Below the pieces are notes generated by a model. The model was given only the letters and a program-made list of their open reading frames with translations. It did not search any database and was not told where the DNA came from. From NCBI GenBank assembly GCA_040954595.2, contig CM082586.2, positions 9,858,001-9,922,000 of the forward strand: a stretch of DNA of 64,000 nucleotides. Reading direction: 5' to 3'. How positions within the stretch are numbered: the stretch's first letter is position 1; each line of letters starts with the position of its first letter. A program made the translations under genes and the position numbers. Of this stretch, positions 57,241-63,925 are shown piece after piece. This DNA comes from Balanoglossus misakiensis. Taxonomy: Eukaryota > Hemichordata.

Positions 57241-59550
57241 TAAAAGGTCTAGTGGAAAACGTTCTTATGCGCATAGGCCTATCTATGTGTTCTGCGCATC
57301 ACAACAGAATTTTGTAAACAAACGAGGCTGTGTTTTGAGGCAACCATGTATATTTTAGAACTATCTCTCGATCTACAGAGTCTAGTGGAAAACTTTCTTA
57401 TGCGCATAGGCCTAGCTATGTGTTCTGCGCATTACAACAGAATTTTGTAAACAAACGAGGTTGTGTTTGGAATCAACCATGGAAATTTTAGAACTATCCG
57501 TCGATCTACAGTGAAAAAGTTTCTTATGCGCATAGGCCTATCATGTGTTCTGCGCATCACTGCAGAATTTTGTAAACAAACGAGGCTGTGTTTGGAAGCA
57601 ACCATGGAAATTTTAGAACTATCCGTCGATCTATAGAGTCTAGTGGAAAACGTTCTTATGCGCATAGGCCTATCTATGTGTTCTGCGCATTACAACAGAA
57701 TTTGGAAATAAACGAGGCTGTGTTTGGAAGCAACCATGGAAATTTTAGAACTATCCGTCGATCTGCAGAGTCTAGTAAAAAACTTTCTTATGCGCATAGG
57801 CCTATCACGTGTTCTGCGCCTCACAACAGAAATCGGTAAATAAACGAGGCTGTTTGGATGCAACCATGGAAATTTTAGAACTATCCGTCGATCTACAGAG
57901 TCTAGTGGAAAAGTTTCTTATGCACATAGGCCTATCTATGTGATCTGCGCATCACAGCAGAATTCGGTAAATAAACAAGGCTGTTTGAAATCAACCATGG
58001 ACATTTTAGAACTATCCGTCAATCTACAGAGTCTAGTGGAAAACTTTCTTATGCGCATAGGCCTAGCTATGTGTTCTGCGCATCACAAAAGAATTTTGTA
58101 AACAAACGAGGCTGTGTTTGGAAGCAACCATGGAAATTTTAGAACTATCTCTCGATCTACAGAGTCTATGGAAATTTTAGAACTATCCGTCGATCTACAG
58201 TGAAAAAGTTTCTTATGCGCATAGGCCTATCATGTGTTCTGCGCATCACTGCAGACTTTTGTAAACAAACGAGACTGTGTTTGGAAGCAACCTTGGAAAT
58301 TTTAGAACTATCTCTCGATCTACAGAGTCTAGTGGAAAACTTTCTAATGCGCATAGGCCTATCACGTGTTCTGCGCCTCACAACATAATTCGGTAAATAA
58401 ACGAGGCTGTTTGGAAGCAAGTATGGATATTTTAGAACTATCCGTCGATCTACAGAGTCTAGTGGAAAAATTCTTATGCGCATAGGCCTATCATGTGTTC
58501 TGCGCATCACAACAGAATTCATTAAATAAACGAGGCTGTTTGGAAGCAACCATGGACATTTTAGAACTATCCGTCGATCTACAGAGTCTAGTGGAAAAAT
58601 TTCTTATGCGCATAGGCCTATCATGTGTTCTGCGCCTCACAACAGAAATCGGTAAATTAACGAGGCTGTTTGGAAGCAACCATGGCAATTTTAGAACTAT
58701 CCGTCGATCTACAGAGTCTAGTGGAAAACTTTCTTATGCGCATAGGCCTATCACGTGTTCTGCGCCTAACAACAGAATTCGGTAAATAAACGAGGCTGTT
58801 TGGAAGCAACTATGGAAATTTTAGAACTACCCGTCGATCTACAGAGTCTAGTGGAAAAATTTCTTATGCGCATAGTCCTATCATGTGTTCTGCGCATCAC
58901 AACAGAATTCGGTAAATAAACGAGGCTGTTTGGAAGCAACCATTGAAATTTTACAACTATCCGTCGATCTACAGAGTATAGTGGAAAACTTTCTTATGCG
59001 TATAGGCCTATCATGTGTTCAGCGCCTCACAACAGAAATCGGTAAATAAACGAGGCTGTTTAGAAGCACCCATGTAAATTTTAGAACTATCCATCAATCT
59101 ACAGAGTCTAGTGGAAAACGTTCTTTTGCGCATAGGCCTATCTATGTGTTCTGCGCATCACAAAATAATTTTGTAAACAAACGAGGCTGTTTGGAAGCAA
59201 CCACGGAAATTTTTGAACTATCTCTCGATCTACACAGTCTAGTGGAAAAATTTCTTATGAGCATGGGCCTATCATGTGTTCTGCGCCTCACAACAGAAAT
59301 CGGTAAATAAACGAGGCTGTTTGGAAGCAACCATGGAAATTTTAGAACTATCCGTCGATCTACAGAGTCTAGTGGAAAACTTTCTTATGCACATAGGCCT
59401 ATCTATGTGTTATGTGCCTCACAACAGAATTCGGTAAACAAACGAGGTTGTTTGGAAGCAACCATGGGCATTTTGGAACTATCCGTCGATCCACAGAGTC
59501 TAGTGGAAAACGTTCTTATGCGCATAGGCCTATCTATGTGTTCTGCGCAT
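57241..59550 (+). repeat. Diverged right edge of the satellite array
   Basis: Monomers here carry many singleton changes: TCGATCTGCAGAG, CTAGTAAAAAACTTTC, CAACCACGGAAAT, CACAACATAATTCGG, AGAAGCACCCATGTAA and TTATGAGCATGGGCC. They show no long higher-order duplication. Two monomers share GATCTACAGTGAAAAAG and CATCACTGCAGA (57505-57570 and 58195-58260), suggesting an old local duplication about 690 bp apart. One monomer is internally deleted near 58167. Higher divergence at an array margin is the usual outcome of less efficient homogenisation there. The last monomer is cut after CTGCGCAT at 59550, where TTTACTTTTGCC begins non-satellite DNA. Confidence 0.9.
58150..58200 (+). repeat. Internally deleted satellite monomer at the array edge
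   Basis: The sequence runs GATCTACAGAGTCT and then continues directly as ATGGAAATTTTAG at about 58167. About 95-100 bp, from AGTGG through GCAACC, are missing. It is immediately followed by a second unusual monomer with CTACAGTGAAAAAG, which lacks the normal GAGTCTAGTGG stretch. Confidence 0.88.
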
Positions 59551-60060
59551 TTTACTTTTGCCACTCCACTCAAAGTAAGCATCGGTGTGGTGGTGTGGCA
59601 AGTAGTCTGCCCTTGTACACTAGACAAACCAGGCAATAAATGAAATGTAGCGAAGAATGGAGGGGTGGGTGTGGGATGGGGTTTCCCCCTCCCATATTAG
59701 AAAATCTTGTAAAATTAAGGGCGCGAAACTGCAATTTTGTGGACTCAAAGCAAAAGTTTTGCGGCAAAAGTATGTGACCCCCTAAACGTTTAAAAAAAAA
59801 GATTACCCCCACTTTCGGACTTCAAAATTTAAGTGACCCCCCCCCCCCTGGATTTTGCCGCCCCACCCGGCCGTAAAAACTGAATGGTCCCTTACCCATA
59901 TACGCGACTTCCATTAATAAATTTGAAGAATAAGAGATCCTCTCCGTAAATAGGCCTTATTGGGGGTCAAAACTACCGAAAGAAGACCCTGCCCCAACTC
60001 CCCTTTAAACCAACTAATTCACACCGGGTTAGTTTTGTTTCTTTCATATTTGAATGAGAA
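59551..60060. other. Non-satellite flank without recognised genes
   Basis: The half kilobase after the array edge contains an AATAAA at 59635-59640, alternating G-rich (59660-59695) and C-rich (59775-59875) stretches and an A-run near 59792. Short open frames on both strands lack ATG-initiated, family-like sequence. I see no RNA gene. Part of it (59690-59875) is a dispersed repeat listed separately. Confidence 0.7.
59690..59875 (-). repeat. Dispersed C-rich repeat, copy 1
   Basis: Read on the minus strand, this segment has a G-tract, then CTTAAATTTTGAAGTCCGAA, then AGTGGGGGTAAT, a T-run, and AGGGGGTCACATACTTTTG. A diverged copy with the same order of elements lies on the plus strand at about 61690-61800: TTTAAAATTTTGGCAGTTCG, then GAAGGGGGAT, then a G-tract followed by CATGTGAAAATT. 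Two diverged copies in opposite orientation within 2 kb indicate a mobile or dispersed family. No coding capacity, terminal repeats or target-site duplication could be defined. Poly-C at 59837-59848 is 12 bases long. Confidence 0.55.
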
Positions 60061-60108
60061 TTAAAATGCCGCAGGAAATTCTGCTGGCGTCCTTAGGATA
60101 CGAGATCG

Positions 60109-60126
60109 GGAACTTTCAAAAGTTCC
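60109..60126. other. Perfect short palindrome (8-bp stems, 2-base spacer)
   Basis: GGAACTTT, the spacer CA and AAAGTTCC form a perfect dyad. It lies between a second GCAG/CTGC near-palindrome (60072-60085) and a GGGCGC motif. Its function is unknown. It could be a dimeric factor site or chance. Confidence 0.4.
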
Positions 60127-60133
60127 GCAGAAT

Positions 60134-60152
60134 ATACCCCAAGAGGGCGCTG
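60134..60152 (+). promoter_or_regulatory. CTCF-like motif
   Basis: The stretch ACCCCAAGAGGGCGCTG matches the AGRKGGCRS core of the known animal CTCF motif exactly (AGAGGGCGC) and the preceding part only partly. It lies about 590 bp outside the satellite edge. CTCF is conserved in bilaterians, and a boundary role next to heterochromatin is plausible but purely inferred. The motif is short and could occur by chance. Confidence 0.3.
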
Positions 60153-60348
60153 TTGCTGACCTTCGACCCGTTTCCTTTGACCAGTTCTGTGTCTTCGTTG
60201 TAAACACATGTGTGACACGCAGGCTAGAGAATCTGCCAGTTTTTTCTGTCGTCAACTCCAATGTCGCCTTTTCTATGGACGTTAGTTGGCCAGTGTTTGT
60301 TACACATCCAGGACGGTGTCATATTTCTCTGAAAGAATAGCGGAAAAC

Positions 60349-60453
60349 ATGCAAAGCCAAGGAGCGAGCAAGTACCAGCTGTTTTCTGCAAGTCATGGGT
60401 TCAGGCCCCCCACACTGTCCACCATCATTATTCCTATATACAGATTTGGCGGA
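60349..60453 (+). CDS. Possible first coding exon, unrecognised protein
   Basis: An ATG with A at -3 (AAAACATGC) opens 35 codons beginning MQSQGASKYQLFSASHGFRP and ending in YRFGG. It is directly followed at 60454-60459 by GTGAGT, a near-ideal splice-donor sequence, in phase 0. The frame is also open upstream to about 60286. The region before it (60061-60340) is richer in CpG than the surroundings, as at a promoter or 5' exon. I do not recognise the peptide and could not identify a matching downstream exon with confidence. It may be a genuine 5' exon of a gene running out of the repeats, or chance. A minus-strand open frame at 60061-60261 overlaps the upstream part but has no ATG start. Confidence 0.25.
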
Positions 60454-60586
60454 GTGAGTATTGAAACATTACAGTATTTAGTGTGTTTTAAGATATCACT
60501 GATAGTTTTCACGACTTAATGTGTGGGTAGAATCACATTCATCGCGATAACGTTACTGTAGTCCCCTGATTCAGTCCGTAAACAAG

Positions 60587-60592
60587 GTAAGC
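60587..60592 (+). other. Splice-donor-like site
   Basis: AACAAG followed by GTAAGC matches the usual metazoan exon-intron junction (AAG then GTAAGY). It lies just before the small ATG frame at 60600. If it is used, the 60600 frame would be intronic, so the two readings compete. Confidence 0.25.
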
Positions 60593-60599
60593 TTGAGAC

Positions 60600-60785
60600 A
60601 TGGACGATCGACAATCAGTTTCCGCTGTTGATTTCGCCCTATCGCAACTTAGTAACTGGGGCCGAGTGATGCTCCATTATTTAAAGTTCATGACTATTGA
60701 CACCAATTGCAAAATATCAATGTTAAGGCGTGCTTTCAGAGAATATTCAACCAGAAAACCGACAACAATTGATGACCTCATGTGA
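60600..60785 (+). CDS. Small hypothetical ORF
   Basis: An ATG-initiated frame of 61 codons begins MDDRQSVSAVDFALSQLSNW and ends in TTIDDLM before TGA. It is polar with one moderately hydrophobic stretch (RVMLHYLKFM). It has no signal peptide, Cys/His cluster or repeat, and I do not recognise the family. It is just downstream of a splice-donor-like GTAAGC. The nearest plus-strand AATAAA is at 61089-61094. ORFs of this length arise by chance, so confidence that it is translated is low. Confidence 0.18.
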   Translation: MDDRQSVSAVDFALSQLSNWGRVMLHYLKFMTIDTNCKISMLRRAFREYSTRKPTTIDDLM

Positions 60786-60871
60786 CCTTTACTGGTTGAA
60801 TCAGGCGACCACTGCAGTGTGATTCCAACGTTTGTGGGAAGACCACAGGGAGCTCTTCCTCCTGCTTTGCA

Positions 60872-60886
60872 GTGTGTGTGTGTGTT
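60872..60886. repeat. Short (GT)n microsatellite
   Basis: GTGTGTGTGTGTG, about seven dinucleotide units, is followed by TTTGTTTAAT. It disrupts any claim for the open frame that spans it. Confidence 0.8.
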
Positions 60887-61088
60887 TGTTTAATATAAAA
60901 ATGTGTGACAAAAATATGTATGTTTACAAATATTGTCAAGATTGTTTGTTTGTTGAGAGGTTAAGGGGAGTAACCCTTTCTGTTCAATATACCCACAAAG
61001 GTGAACAAATTTGTAAACAAACATATTTTTCACAGAGTAGTTTTATTATATCCGCATTGCATCCAGCATGATCGCAGAAAACATCACC

Positions 61089-61094
61089 AATAAA
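61089..61094 (+). promoter_or_regulatory. AATAAA poly(A)-signal-like hexamer
   Basis: CACCAATAAACC lies downstream of the weak exon-like signals at 60349-60785 and just before the foldback-like element. It could end a short plus-strand transcript. The hexamer is common in AT-rich DNA, so this is weak evidence. Confidence 0.25.
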
Positions 61095-61251
61095 CCAAAA
61101 TTGGAGTTGATGGCTTGGCTTTATTTGGGACTATCATTGTTTGGTTATAGTCCATGGGCCAGAGACCGACATGTAGTCATGCAGAATTAATTTTATGTGT
61201 TCTAAATAATTATTTTAGCTTATCTTTGTTGGAAATAATTTTGCCAACATC

Positions 61252-61374
61252 TCGAATTATTTTTACGTGTAGACTCGAATTAATTTCAGGTGTAGTGTCG
61301 AATTAATATCACGTGTTTTGTCGAATTAATTTCACGTGTTGTGTCGAATTAATTTTACATTGTGTCAAATTAAT
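61252..61374 (+). repeat. 23-bp minisatellite, six units
   Basis: The core TCGAATTAAT (with variants TCGAATTATT and TCAAATTAAT) starts at 61252, 61275, 61298, 61321, 61344 and 61365, with spacings of 23, 23, 23, 23 and 21. Several units contain CACGTG (E-box type). The inverted right arm has about three to four units and the partial copy at 61500-61654 has three, so unit number varies between family members. Confidence 0.9.
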
Positions 61375-61377
61375 ATT

Positions 61378-61415
61378 GCCCCCACAATCCTTTGCGCTTA
61401 AATCAAGATGGCGGC
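61378..61415 (+). promoter_or_regulatory. ZNF143-like and YY1-like promoter motif pair
   Basis: CCCACAATCCTTTGCGC (61381-61397) closely resembles the Staf/ZNF143 binding sequence, and AAGATGGCGGC (61405-61415) is an exact YY1-type element. Such motifs mark transcription starts of housekeeping genes in animals. The ATG within AAGATGG opens MAAAEHVFLAA and then stop. A second ATG (61421-61430 region) opens a frame MSFSPHKVRKRGRCTSCETF that remains open past the arm's end. The right arm keeps the YY1-like part (62477-62487) but has CCTTACAATCC in place of CCCACAATCC. The likely origin is a captured gene promoter, and present activity is unknown. Confidence 0.4.
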
Positions 61416-61499
61416 GGCTGAGCATGTCTTTCTCGCCGCATAAAGTTCGAAAAAGGGGCCGTTGTACAAGTTGTGAGACGTTTTGGGGGGAATTCAATG

Positions 61500-61654
61500 T
61501 TTTTAATTATTTTTTGTAGTCATGCAGAATTAATTTTATGTGTTCTAAATAATTATTTTAGCTTATCTTTGTTAGAAATAATTTTGCCAACATATCGAAT
61601 TCTTTTTACGTGTAGACTTGAATTAATTACAGGTGTAGTGTCGAATTAATATCA
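61500..61654 (+). repeat. Partial direct copy of the inverted-repeat arm
   Basis: It begins with TTTTAATTATTTTTTGTAG, a flank it shares with the right arm (62671-62685) but not with the left arm. It continues through the AT-rich part and three 23-bp units, and stops at ATATCAT before reaching the promoter-like motifs. The shared extra flank suggests the true family end lies farther out than the left arm shows. Confidence 0.8.
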
Positions 61655-61689
61655 TCTTTTACAAGATAGATAGGTGATGTGTTTTGCTC

Positions 61690-61800
61690 TGTGAAAGAAA
61701 ATGGAGGGGGAGGGTGTTTAAAATTTTGGCAGTTCGGAAGGGGGATTTGTAAATATTTCGGGTTGTGTCGGGGGGAGGGGGGGGGGGGCATGTGAAAATT
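61690..61800 (+). repeat. Dispersed C/G-rich repeat, copy 2
   Basis: It is the diverged partner, in opposite orientation, of the segment at 59690-59875, with the same order of G-tract, TTAAAATTTTG, TTCGGAAG, GGGGGAT and G-tract. It lies inside the foldback-like region, between the partial arm copy and the right arm. Confidence 0.5.
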
Positions 61801-61845
61801 AGCGGTAAAATTTTTTAATTCTCTCGCCCACCCCCCCCCCCACCC
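61770..61845. other. Opposed poly-G and poly-C tracts (hairpin or quadruplex potential)
   Basis: G6-A-G12 at 61770-61788 faces C3-A-C11-A-C3 at 61827-61845, separated by about 38 AT-rich bases. The two tracts could pair as a strong G:C stem, or the G-tract could form a quadruplex. Such tracts are also prone to sequencing length errors. Confidence 0.75.
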
Positions 61846-62149
61846 TCCAATGGTGTTTGTGAATGCAGCCTACAGAGGAGGTGGAGACTTCGGGGTCTGC
61901 CCCTTTACTATCTATGCCCCACACCCTATCTTATCAGTTGTAAATCTAGAATGCAAGCTATCATTAAATATGGTTATGTAGAGAGAGACTTTGTCTTTTT
62001 AATTTAAATTTATTTAAACAAAACTTGAGTTTACAAGGAAATTTTAAGGAATATTTTATTCGCCGTTTCCTGGGATCTGGGCCCTACAGCTATTTCTTAG
62101 TTCTGAAAATAACAAATTAACACAATTTTTGTATGTTCAGATGTCAAAA

Positions 62150-62155
62150 TTTATT
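62150..62155 (-). promoter_or_regulatory. AATAAA poly(A)-signal-like hexamer, minus strand
   Basis: TTTATT on the plus strand reads AATAAA on the minus strand and begins one base inside the TGA that ends the minus-strand frame. This stop-plus-signal arrangement is compact, as in very short transcripts. Confidence 0.3.
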
Positions 62156-62400
62156 CAATCAAGGCGAATTGGCAACGCGGGGCAACAGCTTGCTCTGTGT
62201 ACAGGTCTGTGTGTTCCCGCCATGACACGGCCTCCACGCCAAGAACACTGTACGCAGAGCTGGGCTATACCATAGCAAGGCTGGCGATTACACCAACTGG
62301 TAGTGGTTTTGAGTGGTTTGACTAGAAAATTCTGTCTGTAGACCAAAACTCGTGGACCGATCGCCGTTTTCGAGCACACTGCATTTATATTGGACAGCAA
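62155..62400 (-). CDS. Gene-like minus-strand frame of unknown function, possibly a broken gene copy
   Basis: This open frame has no ATG of its own. It continues upstream into the right arm (residues CTSCETFWGDLL across the arm boundary at 62405) until an in-frame stop near 62440. The left arm has the matching reading frame open from an ATG (MSFSPHK). The right arm differs there by a one-base shortening (GTTAAAAAAGG against GTTCGAAAAAGG), which shifts the frame. The C-terminal part contains several Cys and Arg residues and ends in LPIRLD. Its TGA is immediately followed by and overlaps AATAAA on the minus strand. I do not recognise the protein. It may be a decayed, gene-derived passenger of the repeat. 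Confidence 0.25.
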   Translation of the reverse strand: MLSNINAVCSKTAIGPRVLVYRQNFLVKPLKTTTSWCNRQPCYGIAQLCVQCSWRGGRVMAGTHRPVHRASCCPALPIRLD

Positions 62401-62404
62401 ATCG

Positions 62405-62671
62405 CCCCAAAACGTTTCACAACTTGTACAACGGCCCCTTTTTTAACTTTATGCGGCGAGAAAGACATGCTCAGCCGCCGCCATCTTGATTTACGCGCAA
62501 AGGATTGTAAGGGCAATATTATTTGACAACGTGAAATTAATTCGACACAACACGTGAAATTAATTCGAGTCTACACATAAAAATAATTCGAGATGTTGGC
62601 AGAATTATTTCTAACAAAGATAAGCTAAAATAATTATTTAGAACACATAAAATTAATTCTGCATGACTACA
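62405..62671 (-). repeat. Right arm of the inverted repeat
   Basis: It is the reverse complement of the left arm from ACGTTTTGGGG (inner) to TGTAGTCATGCAG (outer). It has two fewer 23-bp units and a changed ZNF143-like motif. It has an intact AAGATGGCGGC (62477-62487 on the minus strand). Homology with the partial copy continues to about 62685. Confidence 0.85.
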
Positions 62672-62689
62672 AAAAAATAATTAAAGCAC

Positions 62690-63880
62690 ATAAAAAATAA
62701 TTCTATATACTGGTAAAATTAAATCTAACATGTTTTATTAATAAACTACAATTTTGACCAGAACGGGCCCTCATAGATACCGGTAGTACATGTAACTTTG
62801 GGTGTTTTTCTCAATGTTTATAATGTGTTTTGATTGCCTGTTCTACTTGTTTCTGAACATAGTTAAAGCTTCATTAGCTGTAACTTTTCACTTTGTTTTC
62901 AGTATTTTTGTTTTAAGTATTTACTGCAGTGTCTTCTTCAGATCCCTGAATCATGATGAAATATAGGTGTGTCTGTTCAGTATTGTTATTGTGAATTTGA
63001 ATTCAAGTCTGGACTAGAATTCATTTCAATAGCCGTTACACACATACAGGTTATGCTGACAAGTGGAGTTCTGTGTAGAGCATGTGTAACAGTTAATGTC
63101 CCTTTAAATATCACATACATACATCTGTCTAGTTTTGTACATGCAACTCACACGTATGTTATATTTATTGATTGACTGTCAAATATCATCCTGTTGTTTG
63201 ATTAAATGTAAATGTTGTATGTTGTAGAATAGAAAGCTCAATTCTTCTAGTTCCATAGATATCAGTGCTCATTTTAAAGCTGAAAGTGACATTTTCAACA
63301 CTAAATGCAAGGAAATGTAACTAAATATTTTAATTTTGCAGTCAAAATGCAACACAGTCAGCTCCGAACTGCATTTAAAATCCAAACACATGGTGTTATA
63401 TTCTTGGTAATAAGCAAAGATCTGTATCCTATCCACAAAGTATATATCATACACACAGTATTATCTTAATAACTATAATACAGCTATGAAATTGCTAGAA
63501 ACATTGTAATATTTGGATGAATTTAAAGAAAAATAATTATATTTATATTAACAGTATGTAAAAGTTACGAAGATTTAGCGTTGAATGATGTTGTGATGTC
63601 TGTAAGAGCTGTTCCAATACAAGGTGAACGAATTTCAAAACCTTTTGTTCAATCAACCTTTCTACTGACCTGTGATTCCAAAAGTTATTGAAATATCATT
63701 ACACATTTACCTGTATATAGTGCAGACTATAAATAGAGCACACTCTGGAAAGGAGTTATGTAATTAATATCTCTATCATGTGAGTGACATCATTTTAAGG
63801 GCCACTGACCACCCCACCTGTGACAATTTGCTAGGGGGTGCGAACATCTCAACAGGAGGTGAATCCCTCCATGCCATGTC
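62690..63880. other. AT-rich intergenic or intronic stretch, nothing recognised
   Basis: Open frames at 62969-63175 (plus) and 63269-63454 (minus) are short, of biased composition and resemble no family. I see no tRNA-like cloverleaf, no coding periodicity obvious by eye and no tandem repeat. The last part (63790-63880, GGGCCACTGACC to GTCTGGG) is less AT-rich and immediately precedes the tetranucleotide tract, as the 3' end of a SINE/LINE-type element sometimes does. No element could be identified. Confidence 0.6.
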
Positions 63881-63886
63881 TGGGTA

Positions 63887-63887
<1 letters not shown>

Positions 63888-63925
<38 letters not shown>

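Larger units (their letters stand above)
1..59550 (+). repeat. Satellite DNA array, ~130-133 bp monomer, ~450 head-to-tail copies
   Basis: A single repeat fills the region without interruption, and every monomer I read lies in the same orientation. Landmarks in order are ACCATGG, a TTTTA(G/C)AACTATC block, GTCGATCTACAGAGTCTAG, TTATGCGCATAGGCCTAT, a TGTTCTGCGC block, TCACAACAGAA, GTAAATAAACGAGGCTGT and TTGGAAGCA. The first three copies of TACAGAGTCT start at 1, 131 and 264, giving spacings of 130 and 133. Length differences come from small recurrent indels: GTTTGG versus GTGTTTGG, TAGTGG versus TATAGTGG, and GAAAACG versus GAAACG. The array continues off the left end of the window and stops inside a monomer at 59550. 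Its size, homogeneity and higher-order structure fit centromeric, pericentromeric or heterochromatic satellites. Chromosomal location is inference, and I do not recognise the family. Confidence 0.98.
61172..61487 (+). repeat. Left arm of the inverted repeat
   Basis: From outer to inner it contains TGTAGTCATGCAGAATTAAT, an AT-rich stretch (CTAAATAATTATTTTAGC), six 23-bp minisatellite units, CCCACAATCCTTTGCGC, AAGATGGCGGCGGCTGAG and GGGGCCGTTGTACAAGTTG. It ends in ACGTTTTGGGG. It is longer than the right arm by about two minisatellite units. Confidence 0.85.
61172..62685. mobile_element. Foldback-like element with long inverted arms
   Basis: The left arm (61172-61487) and right arm (62405-62671) are long imperfect inverted repeats of about 316 and 267 bp. 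Both start at TGTAGTCATGCAG (outer end) and end at ACGTTTTGGGG (inner end). Homology is high: the segment around GATGGCGGCGGCTGAGCATG is identical in both. The arms differ mainly in the number of 23-bp units inside them. A third, partial direct copy lies at 61500-61654. The internal segment (61655-62404) has no transposase. Long inverted repeats with variable internal subrepeats are known from Foldback (FB) elements of Drosophila and Tu elements of sea urchin. I found no target-site duplication, so an accidental inverted duplication of a non-autonomous repeat is an alternative. Confidence 0.5.

Noticed and set aside
57588-58785. Longer open frames (83-127 codons) at the array edge as real genes
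   Set aside because: They cover several diverged monomers in the same frame by chance of monomer length and have no resemblance to a protein family.
1-59550. Well over a hundred 60-127 codon open frames on both strands in the array
   Set aside because: They are read-throughs of the satellite monomer, recur with the repeat, mostly begin at GTG or TTG, overlap each other on both strands and are broken wherever a small monomer indel occurs.
1-59550. CRISPR array
   Set aside because: The repeat is contiguous, with no unique spacers between copies, the unit is about 131 bp, and no cas-like genes are present.
1-59550. CENP-B box in the monomer (TTGGAAGC region)
   Set aside because: Only the central TTGGAA resembles the box. 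The required TTCG and CGGG cores are absent in both orientations.
1-59550. Whole array as an assembly artefact
   Set aside because: Repeats at different offsets carry different private variants and nested histories, which a simple assembly loop would not create. Individual exact duplications (2484 and 2492 bp) still need read support.
60061-60261. Minus-strand 66-codon frame
   Set aside because: It has no ATG at its start, no recognised motif and no splice or promoter context on that strand.
60832-61071. Plus-strand 79-codon frame
   Set aside because: It lacks an ATG start and is formed largely by the GT microsatellite and low-complexity sequence.
61309-61519. Overlapping plus and minus frames in the left arm
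   Set aside because: They run across the 23-bp minisatellite and the end of the repeat arm. Only the part after the YY1-like motif is discussed as gene-derived.
62969-63454. Two small frames in the AT-rich right flank
   Set aside because: They are short, of biased composition, not conserved with anything recognised and without regulatory context.
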